Positions 9,503 through 22,000 of a DNA stretch of 64,000 bases are shown here, piece by piece. The DNA comes from Brachypodius melanocephalos. Taxonomy: Eukaryota; Chordata; Aves; Passeriformes; Pycnonotidae. The stretch is taken from contig VZSR01002121.1 of NCBI GenBank assembly GCA_013398615.1, forward strand, positions 11,740 through 75,739, in the 5' to 3' direction. Below the pieces are notes generated by a model. The model saw only the letters and a list, made by a program, of their open reading frames with translations. It did no database searches and was not told where the DNA came from. The stretch's first letter is position 1. The number at the start of each line of letters is the position of its first letter. Made by a program: the position numbers and the translations under genes.

Positions 9503-12500
9503 GGATATCCAGACATGGATCCATGCAAGCAAAGGTGGGCAAGGAAGCAGATGGGTTTCCTGAGCAGTCAGGAAACCTGGGAATTACTCCTGATTACCAT
9601 TCCTTCATTGCAGTTACATGAACTGCATTCACATTTTGTCTCCAATGACGTTCATTGCCCAAGTCAGCAATGATCAGTTAGATTTAAGGCTTTCAGGTGC
9701 TGTGCTGGAGAAGCATCACGGTCTGTGTACTCTGCTTTTATCAAGCATGGTGTCCTTCTGAGACTGTGCAGAAGCAAACTGAGCATGACTGCCACTACAC
9801 TAACTGGTGTTGATGAAGCATCTTCAACATAGGCAGTGTAGCCAGAAAAGAACATCCTGTAAGACATGGATGATTTTTATAAAAATACTTCCTTTTTACT
9901 AATAAGATCAAAGGATGAGCAGCGAAATTATTAATCACAACACATTTCCATACAAAGGAAAATTAACTGGTATCACATGGTAGAAAAGATCAATAATCCA
10001 AAATAAGGGAAAACATGGCAAGAACTTTTGAACAAGATATTGAACAAGAACTTTTTACTGAAATACTGTTTTGTACGCCATCAAATTACTTGCAGATCTC
10101 AGCTGCAGCACAGGAGATGAGTAGATTCAGCTCAGGGTGCTGAGGAATTTTTCAACCAAATGTTTTTTCTAAGACCCTGATTGTTCAGACCTCACCAAGG
10201 ATGTGGGAAATGCAGTTGCATATCCATTCTTCACTGGATCTTTAATTACTGACATAGCTTAGACAGCAGAGCTTGGAAAATGCAGCCACAAAAGCCAGTA
10301 ATTGCAGACTCACCCTGAGCTCATCAGGGGCTGTTCTCTGCCTCTTCCTGCTCCTCCCTCTCCTTAGAATTTTAAAGATGTCAGGTCTTCTCCAAATAAC
10401 AGTTTTGGAAGCTTATGGGGAAGTTTTCACTTCCCCTAAAAGACTTTCAGCAGATTTCCCCTGCTCCTTATCAGTTCTGGTTCTGTCAAGTTAATCACCA
10501 AGAAACAGCCTTCAGCCTCCTGAGTGCAGACACGGGCACGGGCTCTCTCTCGCAGAGGCTGGGACTGTGCCCTGCCAAGCATTAGGCACGAACTCTGCTT
10601 ATGGCAAGAGGTGGCTCTCCAGAGAAACCCTAACCTTTATCTGCCACAACATCACCTGTACCTGCAGCAGCTGGCACCTCAAGTAACAGCGGCACTGACT
10701 GGTGCTGTGCAAGAGGAGTTTGCCATCGTTTTTGCTAGGATACAGCTGGCAGCTGAAGAAAGTACTTCTGCCATTCAACCATCTGCTAAAAAATCTGGAC
10801 ATTCCACGTTCTGCCACAACTATTTCCTGGTGGAACTCAGAGGGATAGCAGTTCTTCAGACACCTGTGTGGCAGCAATCACAGGAGCAGCCCTGGGAGCA
10901 GCACGCAGGCCTCTGGCTGATGCCCAGACAGCAAACTCCCAGCAAAGACTGTCCCGACTGTACTTGCAGGACTATGGGACGCTGCAGCCTCATTAAAAAT
11001 ACCCCTTTTGTGCCTGTGATTTACAGGCAATGCCCAGACCAGCTGCCACCTCCGGGCAAGCCAAAGCCACGTGCGTGGGGCCGGAGCAGATGTGCCTGAG
11101 TGTGCGGCGCTGGCTGGTCGCTGCCCTCGGTGGGCAGCTCGCTGTGCTGGGCTCCCCGGTGCCACGCTGGGCTCCATGCTGCCACACCCCTTCTAACTCC
11201 ACACTCAGTCAGCTAACATAAATTTTAAATATACAGCACAACTAATCCCAGGATGTGACCCCATGGCCTGTAGAGCTCCTTTGGAATGAGCAAACACATG
11301 AGGAAGTACTACAAACACGTTGCCTTCATTTTCAGGAAATCAGCAAGAGGAGAAGGAGCCACCGTCTTTAGGTCCCACTGCCTTCTGCATCTGTCTGTGC
11401 ATCACGACATTGTCTTCACAGGTAAGGAGCAATAAATCATTCCTGATTCCCAAACTGCACACAGAAGCTTCAACCCAAACCACATTCCAGACAAGCACTT
11501 GGCCAATTTCTGAGAATTTTTTTCCTTCCATTCTGTTCTCTCTAGAGACAATACGAGGAGGGCAGGATGGCATTTTCCCTAAGTCACAACTCTTTCTCCC
11601 CTAAGATTTTAGTCATTTGTAGTTTCCATTTCCCCACTGCCAATATTTATGGTTAGTTTCTCCAAAGCTGTAGAAAGCCCAGCTTTCCTCAGAAGAGATT
11701 TGATCTTGCTTATGAGATTGAAGTAAAAATTATAAAAAATAATAGAAATTAAAAGTAGAAAGTAGTATTTGCTGTATTTAATGATAAGCCAGATGTGGAA
11801 CATCTCCAAATAAAACATTTACAGAGTTGGCAGCAATGGATTTTACTTCTCACACACACAAATGTCAAGTCCAAATGTACTCTCTACTTCCTACCTATGC
11901 ATCTATCCAACATCTCTCTTGCTCCCTGTTGCTTTGCATTTCTAGGGATTATCCCCTAGACTCCTGCATGGCAGCTCCTAACATCAGCACAGTGGCCTGG
12001 TTTCACCTCCAAAAGATGTGAAGACTATGACAAAAATCCTGGATGCCAAATGAGAGACAGCAACGGGCATGATCAGGAGACTAAGGGATGGCTGACAGAG
12101 CCATAAATACTGAAAGGAACTATAGTGCAGGTACTGATAATCTTCAAAAATCAGGGCACACTATCCATGAGTGCAGACATCAAGTCTCATACACAGGGAC
12201 TACCATTGTGCGAGGAAAAGACAGAGTCACAGATAAATGTTGAGAAGATATTTTTCCCCATATGGCTCCAGCCCAAGGCCGGGAGCAACAGCAGCCTTCC
12301 CTGGCTTCATTCTCGTCAGGCTCCTCAGTTTCAGCCCTTCACTGCCCATTTCTCCAAACTCAACAGTGACTGGCCTGGTACTATCAGTATCTTGGTCATC
12401 CAACCCAGAACTCAGGTGCAACCAAAGGACCAAGTGGTTTGATAAACATTAAGTATGATGCCAAACAAGGTAAAAACCCATCTACTTTTTATGAACTATA

Positions 12501-15359
12501 AAACAAAGCACTGCCCTCTTCACATTGTTGTAGCTCTTGTCTAAGAGATCCTGGGCAATTTCAATCACAGTAAAGTCCATAAAAAACTGGGATCTTGAAG
12601 ACAGGCATTTTTTTCTCAACCCTGAATTCTTTCACACTGCAATATTATAAGCAACATGGTAATCCCTGCAAATTAAGGGCTGGAGTCTGGGTAAAGCTCT
12701 CCAGGACTGGAGAGTTCACCCTTTGGAAACTCAGGATATTTTGACCCTTTCCAGAAGTGAAGTTTGGACTTAAGTCATAGTCTATATCCATAGCATCTGA
12801 TGAGCACCACTGAGCCAAGGACTTGCAGACATTCAACACTAGTGACTTCCCTTGAAGCACCCAGGACAGCTGGACAGCAGCACATCAAGCTGGTGTGATG
12901 GATGGGACCCATCACATAGTCAAGAGTGAGGTACTACAGGGGGTTCCCCTTCCAGAGCCAACTGCAGCAAACACACCACCAGGGCCACTGGAGGAAGGGC
13001 CAGCTGTGGATCTTCAACATAAGCACAAACTCCTGTTATGTTTGCAAAGAAACCTCTGCTGATCACAAAAGAGAAAACACCATAACCAACCATCTTTTCT
13101 CATCTAAATCCCCTGCAGATCCTGTGCCCTGGAAGCTGGTAGATCACAATGACAGCTGTCATGAGGCATGTGCTGTCTCTGTAGCACGTGACCTGCTCTG
13201 ACCTCTGCCTGCTGTCACCAACTGACAGGCACCCACACTGAGCACCCCACTCCTTCCAGAGGCTTTGGGCTGGACTCTGGGGTTACCACCCCTCTCCCCT
13301 GCATGGAGTCACTGCTGCCTCTGTGCTCCACAGGCACAGCTGGAGCATAGCTGGAGTTAGGTTCAGGTCCCACTGCCCATACTTCCTTCGCTCTCCACTC
13401 TGGCCTGGATGTGTGGGGCTACAGCAGACCTCCTCTGTCAACTGCTCTTAAATCCATGGAGTAGAGGAGGGAAGGGAGAAGTTGCCTTCTGCCCCATGCT
13501 TGGGAATGGGTTGCTGGCCATGACTTGGCCTACAGGTCCTTACAGATTACCAGACTGTATCTCTGCATATACCCAAGAATACAACGGGAGGGAGTTCCAA
13601 TCCCAGTCAGCAACTGCGTGCCAAGTGCTCACCCACTTGCAGTGGACAGACCACAGCAGCAGTGTGAGAGAAGGGCAGAAGCAGATGGGATGGTTCTTGC
13701 GATAACAACGCCCAACGTGCTACTCCCAAGTGCCCGCAGGTCCCGATGCACTCCTATCCCAGATGGGGCACAGCCCTGCCCGCCAGACTGCCCTGCTCAG
13801 CCTGAGGCATGCTGTGCCCAACGTAAATGAGTTTCACTGATGAAGAGATAAAGGAGGGACTTCACATCATTAGTCCAGGGGAAAATCTACGAGCCAGGTG
13901 CTCCAGTAGAATGGCTCCTTACCTGGCTCTGGTTCAGAAAACAACATGCACACATAAGAATAAATGAAAACACTGCAGTAACAAGCTAAACATGAGGACA
14001 CCATCCTTCCCAGCTCACAGTTTCACAAACAGCAGACCCAGCACACTGCCATGGAAAACCAATAAACCAGGCAGCTCACACAAAACCAAAAGAATACGGT
14101 TCCACTACAATTCCCTCCATCCTCCTTCATGAGGAGAGACGCCTTGAGTACGGTCGATCAGACAAGGGAACCCAAACTTTGCCTTTTGTTGCACTGCTTC
14201 ATTCAGAGAACTTTTTTTTGGTCTTGTTCGATAAAGTGCACATTTTCCATTTTCTTTGAACAAATTGTACTGCACTTGTTTCTCATCAGATTACATAAAT
14301 TAGCTGAGAGGGAATGGATTCAATTACAGTCCAGATTCCAGACCTCTTAAGAACTGACTGCCTAACACATTCCTTTCATTTAATAAACTGGAACCAAATG
14401 AGTATTATCTCATATAAATAATACTCCCTTGATAGGGAGATGCAGTAAAATGGCAAAAATACTCTGAGGAAGCATGCAGATCAAATACAAGAGCCTCTGA
14501 TATTACCCTCTGGATTTGAAGTATGAACATCACATAAACTTCATTGCTCAGTATTTTTACTCTTTGTATTGTGAAGAATTTGATTCAAAGACTTCAACTT
14601 AAGCCCAAGTTTCATATCTTCAGACAGCCAAGGAAAAAATGTGTTTTCAGCAAAGTATGCCTCTCCACATTGACAAGATCATTTGATACCTCTGCGCACC
14701 ATACAAACCTCTCCTGAAAAATCCAAGATTTACAGACTCCCAAGTGACTCAGAGTAAGCATCCCAGACACTCGTTCTTTAGGGAGGCAGTATTGTGGAAA
14801 ACCTGAACCTGCTACAGCAGCTCTGGAACTGCTGTAGGAACAACCCATCCTCATAGAAATACTCACCCAGCCATTCAGCCTAAGAAGCAGACAAGCCATC
14901 TCTAGTCAGGTTTTTTTATATCTGCCTAAATGCATAAGTAGCCTGGGAAGAAAATCACAAGGAAAAGACTTTGATTCAGAGCTCAATAAAGGGGCTCAAG
15001 GCAGAAGGCACAAAGTTATACAAGGAGTCAATTATCCCATTAACAAACAGTGTTCTGGACACATTTTGAAGGAGCTGGTTAGAACACAGAGGCAAAGAAC
15101 ACCACTGTAAAATTACCTGTAAGCAAGTGCTTTTTAGATTACTAAAGAATTGCTGAAGACAGTTTTGATGTCAGCCCATGCAATTACAACTTGTCTAATC
15201 CCCCAGCTGTATTTAACCTGGCATGCAACTACAAATCCCAGATTCAGCAGGTAAGCTTCACATCTAAGACTTGAGCCAAGAAACAGGATGTTTTTACCCA
15301 CTCAGTAAAAAGGTTTCCAGAGGACATGGTAAGTTCTCTGCCAACATGTGAGGTGAATA
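9503..15359. other. Intergenic stretch, no recognised gene
   Basis: I see no exon with a recognisable family. The longest frame, 10524-11099 on the plus strand (191 codons), lies in a GC-richer patch and shows no domain. The rest alternates between AT-rich and mixed composition, and I recognise no mobile element with confidence. Confidence 0.45.
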
Positions 15360-16030
15360 AAACCCAAAGACTCTTGGTTACATGTTGAATGTTCAAGGTG
15401 TTAAGAGTTCATGATTGTTCTTTATCAGTTGTTGTATGTTGAATGTATTGATATCCCGAACAGTTTGTACCCCTATCTGTACCCCAGACCCTAGTTTCTT
15501 ACCTTTCACGTTCTATGTTGTATGCTCCTTTCCCAAAAACCTTAAGATCCTTTACCTTCCCTCTGCTGCTCCCCCTGCCCATTCTCCACCTGCTCATCTT
15601 CCCACTTCCTGCTGACATCTGGCCTGCCTGTCAGGCGGCTGCCACCACCCCTATGGAAACTGCTGAGACTCCCATGAAGCTCTGCCACAACTGGAACTTC
15701 ATCACCACCAGAAATCCTTAAACAAACGAGCCGACACAAGATCCAGACCTACAAAAAACAGCACTAAACCCGCAACACCTTAAGGAATTTGTGGATGACT
15801 TCATGTATTCTCGCTGTAACCTGAAGAGCGTCTAGAAGAAAGGACACCCTTGGACCAGATGAGTCCTAATGAGTTCCTGGGATCTCCCGTGAGGGCGAAC
15901 TCCCGGCTTTGCAGCAGCTGAGCAGCAGGACAAACTCGGATCTCCTCCTCTGCGGAGCAGCAGTGGCGTAGGCAATCCCTCGAGCTCTCCCCTTTTTCTC
16001 ATAAAGGCATTTAAAGGAGCTAATATCATC
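15360..16030. mobile_element. Possible unidentified LTR-derived or repeat sequence
   Basis: A T-rich segment (about 15380-15530) leads into a pyrimidine-rich tract and then a CpG-containing stretch (about 15720-15985) that stands out from its CpG-poor surroundings. Retained CpGs plus this layout resemble a fairly young LTR or LTR-leader region. I could not find matching ends or a target-site duplication, so this is a weak suggestion. A small unmethylated regulatory patch is an alternative. Confidence 0.25.
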
Positions 16031-18884
16031 TCCTGCCCTGATTATTTACAACAACATGGATCTTTAAATCAGTACAGTACTAGCCAAGCTTTTCTTTTTG
16101 GGTTACTTCAGACCTGTCCCTCCATCTGTCCAAAAGCTTTCTCAGTATAACATGAACCTCAGTAATTACTGTGTGCTCACAGACACGTAAATAAAGCAAA
16201 CAAGCTGTCCTGGCACTTAATCTGAACGTCCTTTTATGTTCAGTGGAAAGGTTCAAATGTCATTTTGCATGTGCTGCATTCCACCTATAAAACCCCAGAT
16301 ATGGGAGATGCTCTACCCCCACTTTCCTCCATTTTAGGGGGGAAAGAAGTCATATGAAACATCATCTGAAGCTACATTCTTCTCTAGAAGGGAGGAACAT
16401 GCTGACCTGTCCATTGAGTTTGCATTGTGCCCTAGTTTATGCCCAAGGAATGGTAAAAGTGGTTGAAGCATACATGAAATGAGACTTCTTCCACTCAGGG
16501 AAATCAGGACTAAGCATACCTACTGAATACAAAGGGGACATTTCCCCTTTGATGGATGTGACAACAAGGATTTAAAAAGGCTTCTTTATGAGTAACTAAA
16601 GAAATCCTAATATGTAGAAAGGGCAAAGCAGACACAATGCTATGTTCATGCCTGTTCTTATTTCAGTCATAAACAGCAACTGTCTGTTCACCTCTGAAAT
16701 TTAAAAGCACAAAATCCAGATTTTTGCTTCTCACCTCAATTGTGTTGAGAGATTTCTGTGTCTCTCTCTGCTGCTGACACCTGAACAAACCACCCAGACC
16801 CCTCACCAGTCACTCTGGCCCCTCCAAGCCTCTGTCCAGCTTTCAAGTTCCGTAACACACACAAGGGTTTGACGAGAAGAGTCTTGGCAGCAATTTGATT
16901 TACAGAAACCACTCAGAAAATGAAGAGCACATTAACTCCTCCATACCCTCCACCTGGTCAACAGGAGCCTGATTGTGCATGATGCTGAACATAGCTGTTG
17001 ATGGTTCTTACTTTCTAACCCATGGAAAGAGGAGACTCCCATGAAGATGCACTTGGCAAGGCTTTTCCCACAGGTAGATCCCACGCTGTATCTGCCACAT
17101 ACACAGTACTTGAACAGTCTAATGCCCTTGGACACCTATTTTTAAGCAAGACAGATTTGTCAGGCTGTCTGCAATGCTACAGTCCATGCAATGACTATCC
17201 CACAAAGGTAGGAAGAGTGAGAACGCTGTTTTATTTGGAATGCCCCTCTGCAGCCAAAGCTAAACTGACTCACCCTAATGTTCACTACAGACTTTTTTCA
17301 GAGAGGTGTTGGGCTGGGAGCTGGTTACTGCACACCTCTGCTCCGTGTCCTGACCGGAGAACACAGCAGGCTTCTCCAGCCCTTGCAAGACACTCTCTGT
17401 ACTGTTTCAGTTCTAACAGCTAATGAGTTTCAAAGCAAAAATCAAAAATCCAATAATTTAAATATAAGCAAACAGCAGAGCAAAATCTGTGCCCAGAAGC
17501 AATGCTGATTAGGGCAGGGCAGCTGAACAGAGATAGGCTGGCAGAAGGCAATTCTTTATCTCACACTATCCCACTCAAAAAGCAAAAAGAATCAGTAGAC
17601 AGAAGGGTTGTTGAATCCAGGAATCCACAGAGAAAACCCTAAAGGCGGAAAGCAGAGGTCACTACACAGGTGAGATATAAGAGTATCTGTTCGCTGCACA
17701 CGTGTTTGTTTTTAGGAAACTGAAATCAAGTGATACTTCTTTTCTGAGCATGGGAAAATGGGAACAATACCACATGGAACTCTTTCAAAAACATTTTTTA
17801 TTTTAACAGCAGCAGATTTCTAGAGTGTAATGGTTTATCTGGCAAGCCTTTGTTATACTTGAGACAAGTATAACAAGAGACAAGTATATATTTCCTTTTC
17901 CAATTTCACATTTAATTCCATCAAAACATGTGTTATTCATTTTGCAATTCTGTACCCTCGATGCTGTTGATGAGAAGAGCCAGAAGAATCTCTTGCAGTA
18001 CTCCTGACCATCTTGAGATATAAGTCTCCTCCCTATCCTCAGCACCTCCCTGTTTGGAACAACTGATTTATGCCTCTGCAGAGCCAAGTACGAGTCCAGA
18101 GTCAAAATAAGACTCTCACCAGCACAGAGCAAGGGCACTGTACATTGCAGCCATGGGCAGCCACAATGGCAGCTGTATACCAGGCACCTGAAAGGGAGTC
18201 ACAGCTTTAAATCAATGCCGTGACTTGTGCAGCACTATCTGAGTGCTGAGCAAAGCATCAATGCTATAGTGCCACCTGCAATGGCCAGCACAAAGCTAAC
18301 TCGCGAGGACCTTCTGCTTACAAACCAACCTTCTCAAAATTGTTCAGATATTATGAGTTCTAAATCATCCCAAAGCTCAGGCAAGCGTGCAGTCCACCAT
18401 AGCATCACTACAGCCTCTACGAGAGCAAGCAGAATATCAGAGGTCCCTCAAATTACAGATACATTTCAGAGGTCTGCTCCTCAAAATTGCAGGTCTGTGA
18501 TGCTTCTCATCTGTTAACATCACTTCTTTCCTCCTCCTTGTTACCTGTGATTCATTTCTAATCACCCAGAAACATTCACTTATTCAACTAGGAATCCATT
18601 GAATTTTCTTTAGTTCTTTTGAACTTTGTCACACCTTTCTGCCCTGACAAGATTTGTACAAATCTGCACTTTTTCCTCCCAAAATGATAAAGGTGTTGAC
18701 AGAAAAGTAACAGAATAAAAATACCAGGAAATTCATGAAGAGGAAAATCATGTCCCAGAAGTGTCCTCTTTATTCTTCTGATTTGTCTCTCACACAACAA
18801 TTTTTTTTACGTGCAAAGATCACGTTTCATGTCCACTCCTGAGTTTTATATGGCAAAAGGTAAAAAGGCTTTTGTTTGTGATGG
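16031..18884. other. Intergenic stretch, no recognised gene
   Basis: No gene or clear mobile element is visible. The one notable structure is the short perfect hairpin and tandem repeat at 17852-17888, listed separately. Confidence 0.45.
17852..17888. repeat. Perfect 10-bp hairpin overlapping a 16-bp tandem repeat
   Basis: GTTATACTTG (17852-17861) and its exact reverse complement CAAGTATAAC (17865-17874) are separated by three bases. The unit GAGACAAGTATAACAA at 17861-17876 is then partly repeated at 17877-17888. This looks like a local replication-slippage or template-switch product. Confidence 0.8.
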
Positions 18885-19056
18885 TGTTGTGGTTTGAAAG
18901 CAAAACAAGTGAGAGGCTCCANNNNNNNNNNNNNNNNNNNNNNNNNNNNNNNNNNNNNNNNNNNNNNNNNNNNNNNNNNNNNNNNNNNNNNNNNNNNNNN
19001 NNNNNNNNNNNNNNNNNNNNNTACTTTGTGCTAATCCTATACTACAACCCAGGACA
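18885..19056 (+). mobile_element. ERV LTR interrupted by an assembly gap
   Basis: The left end TGTTGTGG and the right end CCAGGACA form imperfect terminal inverted repeats of the TG...CA type. They are flanked by the same 5 bp, GATGG, at 18880-18884 and 19057-19061, which is a target-site duplication. The opening sequence has the TGTYNTGGTTTGAA style seen at avian ERV LTRs. Only 72 bp of real sequence remain because 18922-19021 is a placeholder gap. The element could be a solo LTR or a whole provirus. Orientation is assumed from the LTR-like start. A 5-bp duplication fits ERVL-type insertion. Confidence 0.7.
18922..19021. other. Assembly gap (100 N)
   Basis: There are exactly 100 N, the usual placeholder for a gap of unknown size. 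It sits inside the LTR bounded by GATGG duplications, so the missing sequence is probably mostly transposable element. Confidence 0.98.
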
Positions 19057-19061
19057 GATGG

Positions 19062-22000
19062 GATTGGAAAGGCAGGTGTACATAGAGCTTTTAGGCCTAA
19101 CGACTGAACCTATTTACCATTGGAATAAAGTGACTTATACTTACTGTAATTTTAAACAAAATAGAGAAAAAGAGTAACATTGAGTTGGAAGGGAGCTATG
19201 ACAATGACCACGCCACACAAAGTTTCTTTTCCCTGTCCCCTGCTCAGATGGCTAGAGGCATGCAGAAGTGATATTTCACCAAGGACTGCAGAGTTCTTGG
19301 AATTTCAGTGGAGTCAATACTGTATATTTTCATTTAATTGTTTATGGTAAGTTCCTATAAATATAAATCTCTCTATGTGGAAGAGGTTGAGGAAGTAGAC
19401 AAAGTTCAAGACTGGCAAACTGTCATTTGGAACAGAACCAGATCCTAAGTTTCCCTGTCTATCTTTCTCACTTCCATCTCCAGTGATATGGTTTTATGGT
19501 AGACAAATACTGTTGGATGCAAATGCTCTGATTATTCCAAAACCATTTGCAGCTGCTGCTTCCTATAGACAAAAGCAGAACACTTAGAAGGAGCTGCACT
19601 TGGCTGTGCTAAATAGGAGGGCATTTCTTCAGGAGTGTATGTCTGGGATCCTTGGAAAAGCCTTACATCAACCTGTCATAACCCAAACCAGATTAAAGAA
19701 AACCAACAAACCACTGTGAATAACCAATTCATCCAAGCATTTACTGACTTCCTTAACCACATGGATTATTAGTACTATTAACTAAAGTTCTACCGCCTTT
19801 CAGCACACAGCCCTACTAGACTATGCCACCAAGTGTGTTTTTCCACCCAGCGATCCTCAAAATCAAGCACAACTTGCACAGCCACAAAACCAGGTTCTGT
19901 GCTATCAGTAAGAAACAATGGAGAGACCTGCCAAGCAAATGGCTCCTCCGTGCCCCGTCCTTCTCCTGGCATAGGCAGTACCTGCCCTGTGTGGCCCCTA
20001 ACACGGTCAGTCCAATCTGTGGCATCACTCTGCTGCTGAGCAATGCTGCTTATGAAAGAAAAGCTGTTCATACAGAGGGCTGTAGCAATGGGGAACAAAG
20101 AGACAGGGACCCCCTTATGCATCTGAAGGAGATCACTTTACCGTAGAGATCACCCTCTTTTTATACCTTTAACTCAACCAGACAAAACCAGAACTTAACA
20201 GAAGTTAAGGGCACCAATTGGCTGGCTCAGCTGCAGTCTGCAGTCCATGAGTTATAACTATCTCTCACCCTCCAGCCGCCTTCCAACCCTCCAGCCTGCA
20301 GCTGTGCCTTCCCAACAGGGCCTTCTGGTGAACATATGCCTTAACAACTTTAACAATTATAACCCCATATCCCACAAGCAGCCTTCAAGGAAAGACCTTA
20401 GTCCTGTGCTAATTCCCATGTACCAGGTGGCTGCCTTCATTTGTTCAGAAAGTGATGCTGCGGATGAGCTCTCCAGAGCTCAGACCTTTGCTCTGGGCTG
20501 GCCAAGTGAGCAGGAGGGCTAATGCCAGCGATCATCCCCACAAGGGGGAAGACTCATTATCTTCAGAAAACTTTAAGCTCTACACAAACCCCTCACTTGC
20601 CTCTATCCTTAGAGCAGAACATTCCTACTCATAAAGGAAGCATTTCAATGCAGACTTTTCTTTCAGCACCTCCTCAATGCAGCTTTGGGCATGTCCTACA
20701 CACTAGATACCTTTGAATTTTAAGTGTGCCCACAGACTTTGCTGGGCTGGGACCTGTGAGATGGCAAACAAACCGGAGAGCACAGTGATTCCACTTGCTT
20801 TGAGATTGCTGCAGTGCACAAGTGCTCAGGTGCGGTGCAGCTGGGGACAGAAAACATAGGCAAATACAAAGAAACCAGCCTTGCTGTCTTCTGGAACTAT
20901 GTTGGAATGCATCCTTTAACAGCACACCAGACCAAGGGTAGATGACAGGAAAGCAGGGACAGACAATATTTAGGAGCCAATTACTAAATTGAAGAGGAAG
21001 CTCTTTTCACATGGACAAAGTCTCAGATGGGGGTCTAGGGGAACAAGTGCAGTTGCCTGAAAGGGACAGGTGTAAAATATATTTCCAGTGGAAATACATG
21101 TTTAATGAGGAGCAATTTAATTTTGCTGTGCCATGTTTGGCCTTCTTTGCCACCTGGAGCTCAGGTTATATCTTACCGAAATATCAGGGTACCAGTAGTC
21201 ACAGATGGGACCTTGCCTCGTATCTGCAACCCAGGTGCTCTGACCATGCCTACTGCACATGCAGGAATGAAGTGCTGAGCTGCTCTTTCAGCTCCCTGGA
21301 GCTAAAACAGCACCAAGCATGGATATACGGCTCGGCATTTACCTTCTGCTCAGTTTGGGTTGGTGATAGAGGTGGCATACAGCACAAATGCACTGTCCTT
21401 TCAGCAGATTGTGACCCTGCAGCAGGAGACATGGGGCCCCAGTGGAGCCTGCCTGGCTTCCCAGCTCCCTGGTGTGCTCCCAGGCAGATTCCAGAAACGC
21501 GGGCACCGAGACGTGTCCACACACAATAACCCAACCCAGCTTTTTGAACTTGGGAGCTAACATTTGTGGGAAAGAATGGCTGGCCAAGAAGCAGATGTTC
21601 TAGCTTTCAACTCTTCAGGGAAAGAAAAATACAATAAAGAAAAATAACTATAAAAAAGGGTTACACTTCAGAAGAACTGTTTGCTGTACGTATGAACCAT
21701 GGGCTGCCCTTGCACGAAGCATTCAACAACTGCTCTGACTGGAAGAAGCTCTGTGGACTGTGAATTTGCCTATCTATGTAAACAGGGTGTTGCCTCAGTT
21801 TGAAAACAATCTTCTGGCTGAGAACAGCTTGCTGAGAGATCGAGTCTAGATTAATTCTGTGAGCATTAAAATAAAGAATGCTTTTAAAAACAGAGAGGCA
21901 CACAGAACACAGAATTTACTCAGTCAGACAAGAAGGCTGACTCTTGGCATCAGCAGCGAGAAGGCAGCCCCAGCCTTTGGGTGCAGCTAGAGGGGAGCAG

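Noticed and set aside
10524..11099. 191-codon plus-strand frame
   Set aside because: It has a mixed composition with scattered Cys and Gln but no recognisable domain, and no upstream promoter or splice evidence.
18872..19177. Open frame spanning gap 1
   Set aside because: It is open only because the Ns translate as unknown residues.
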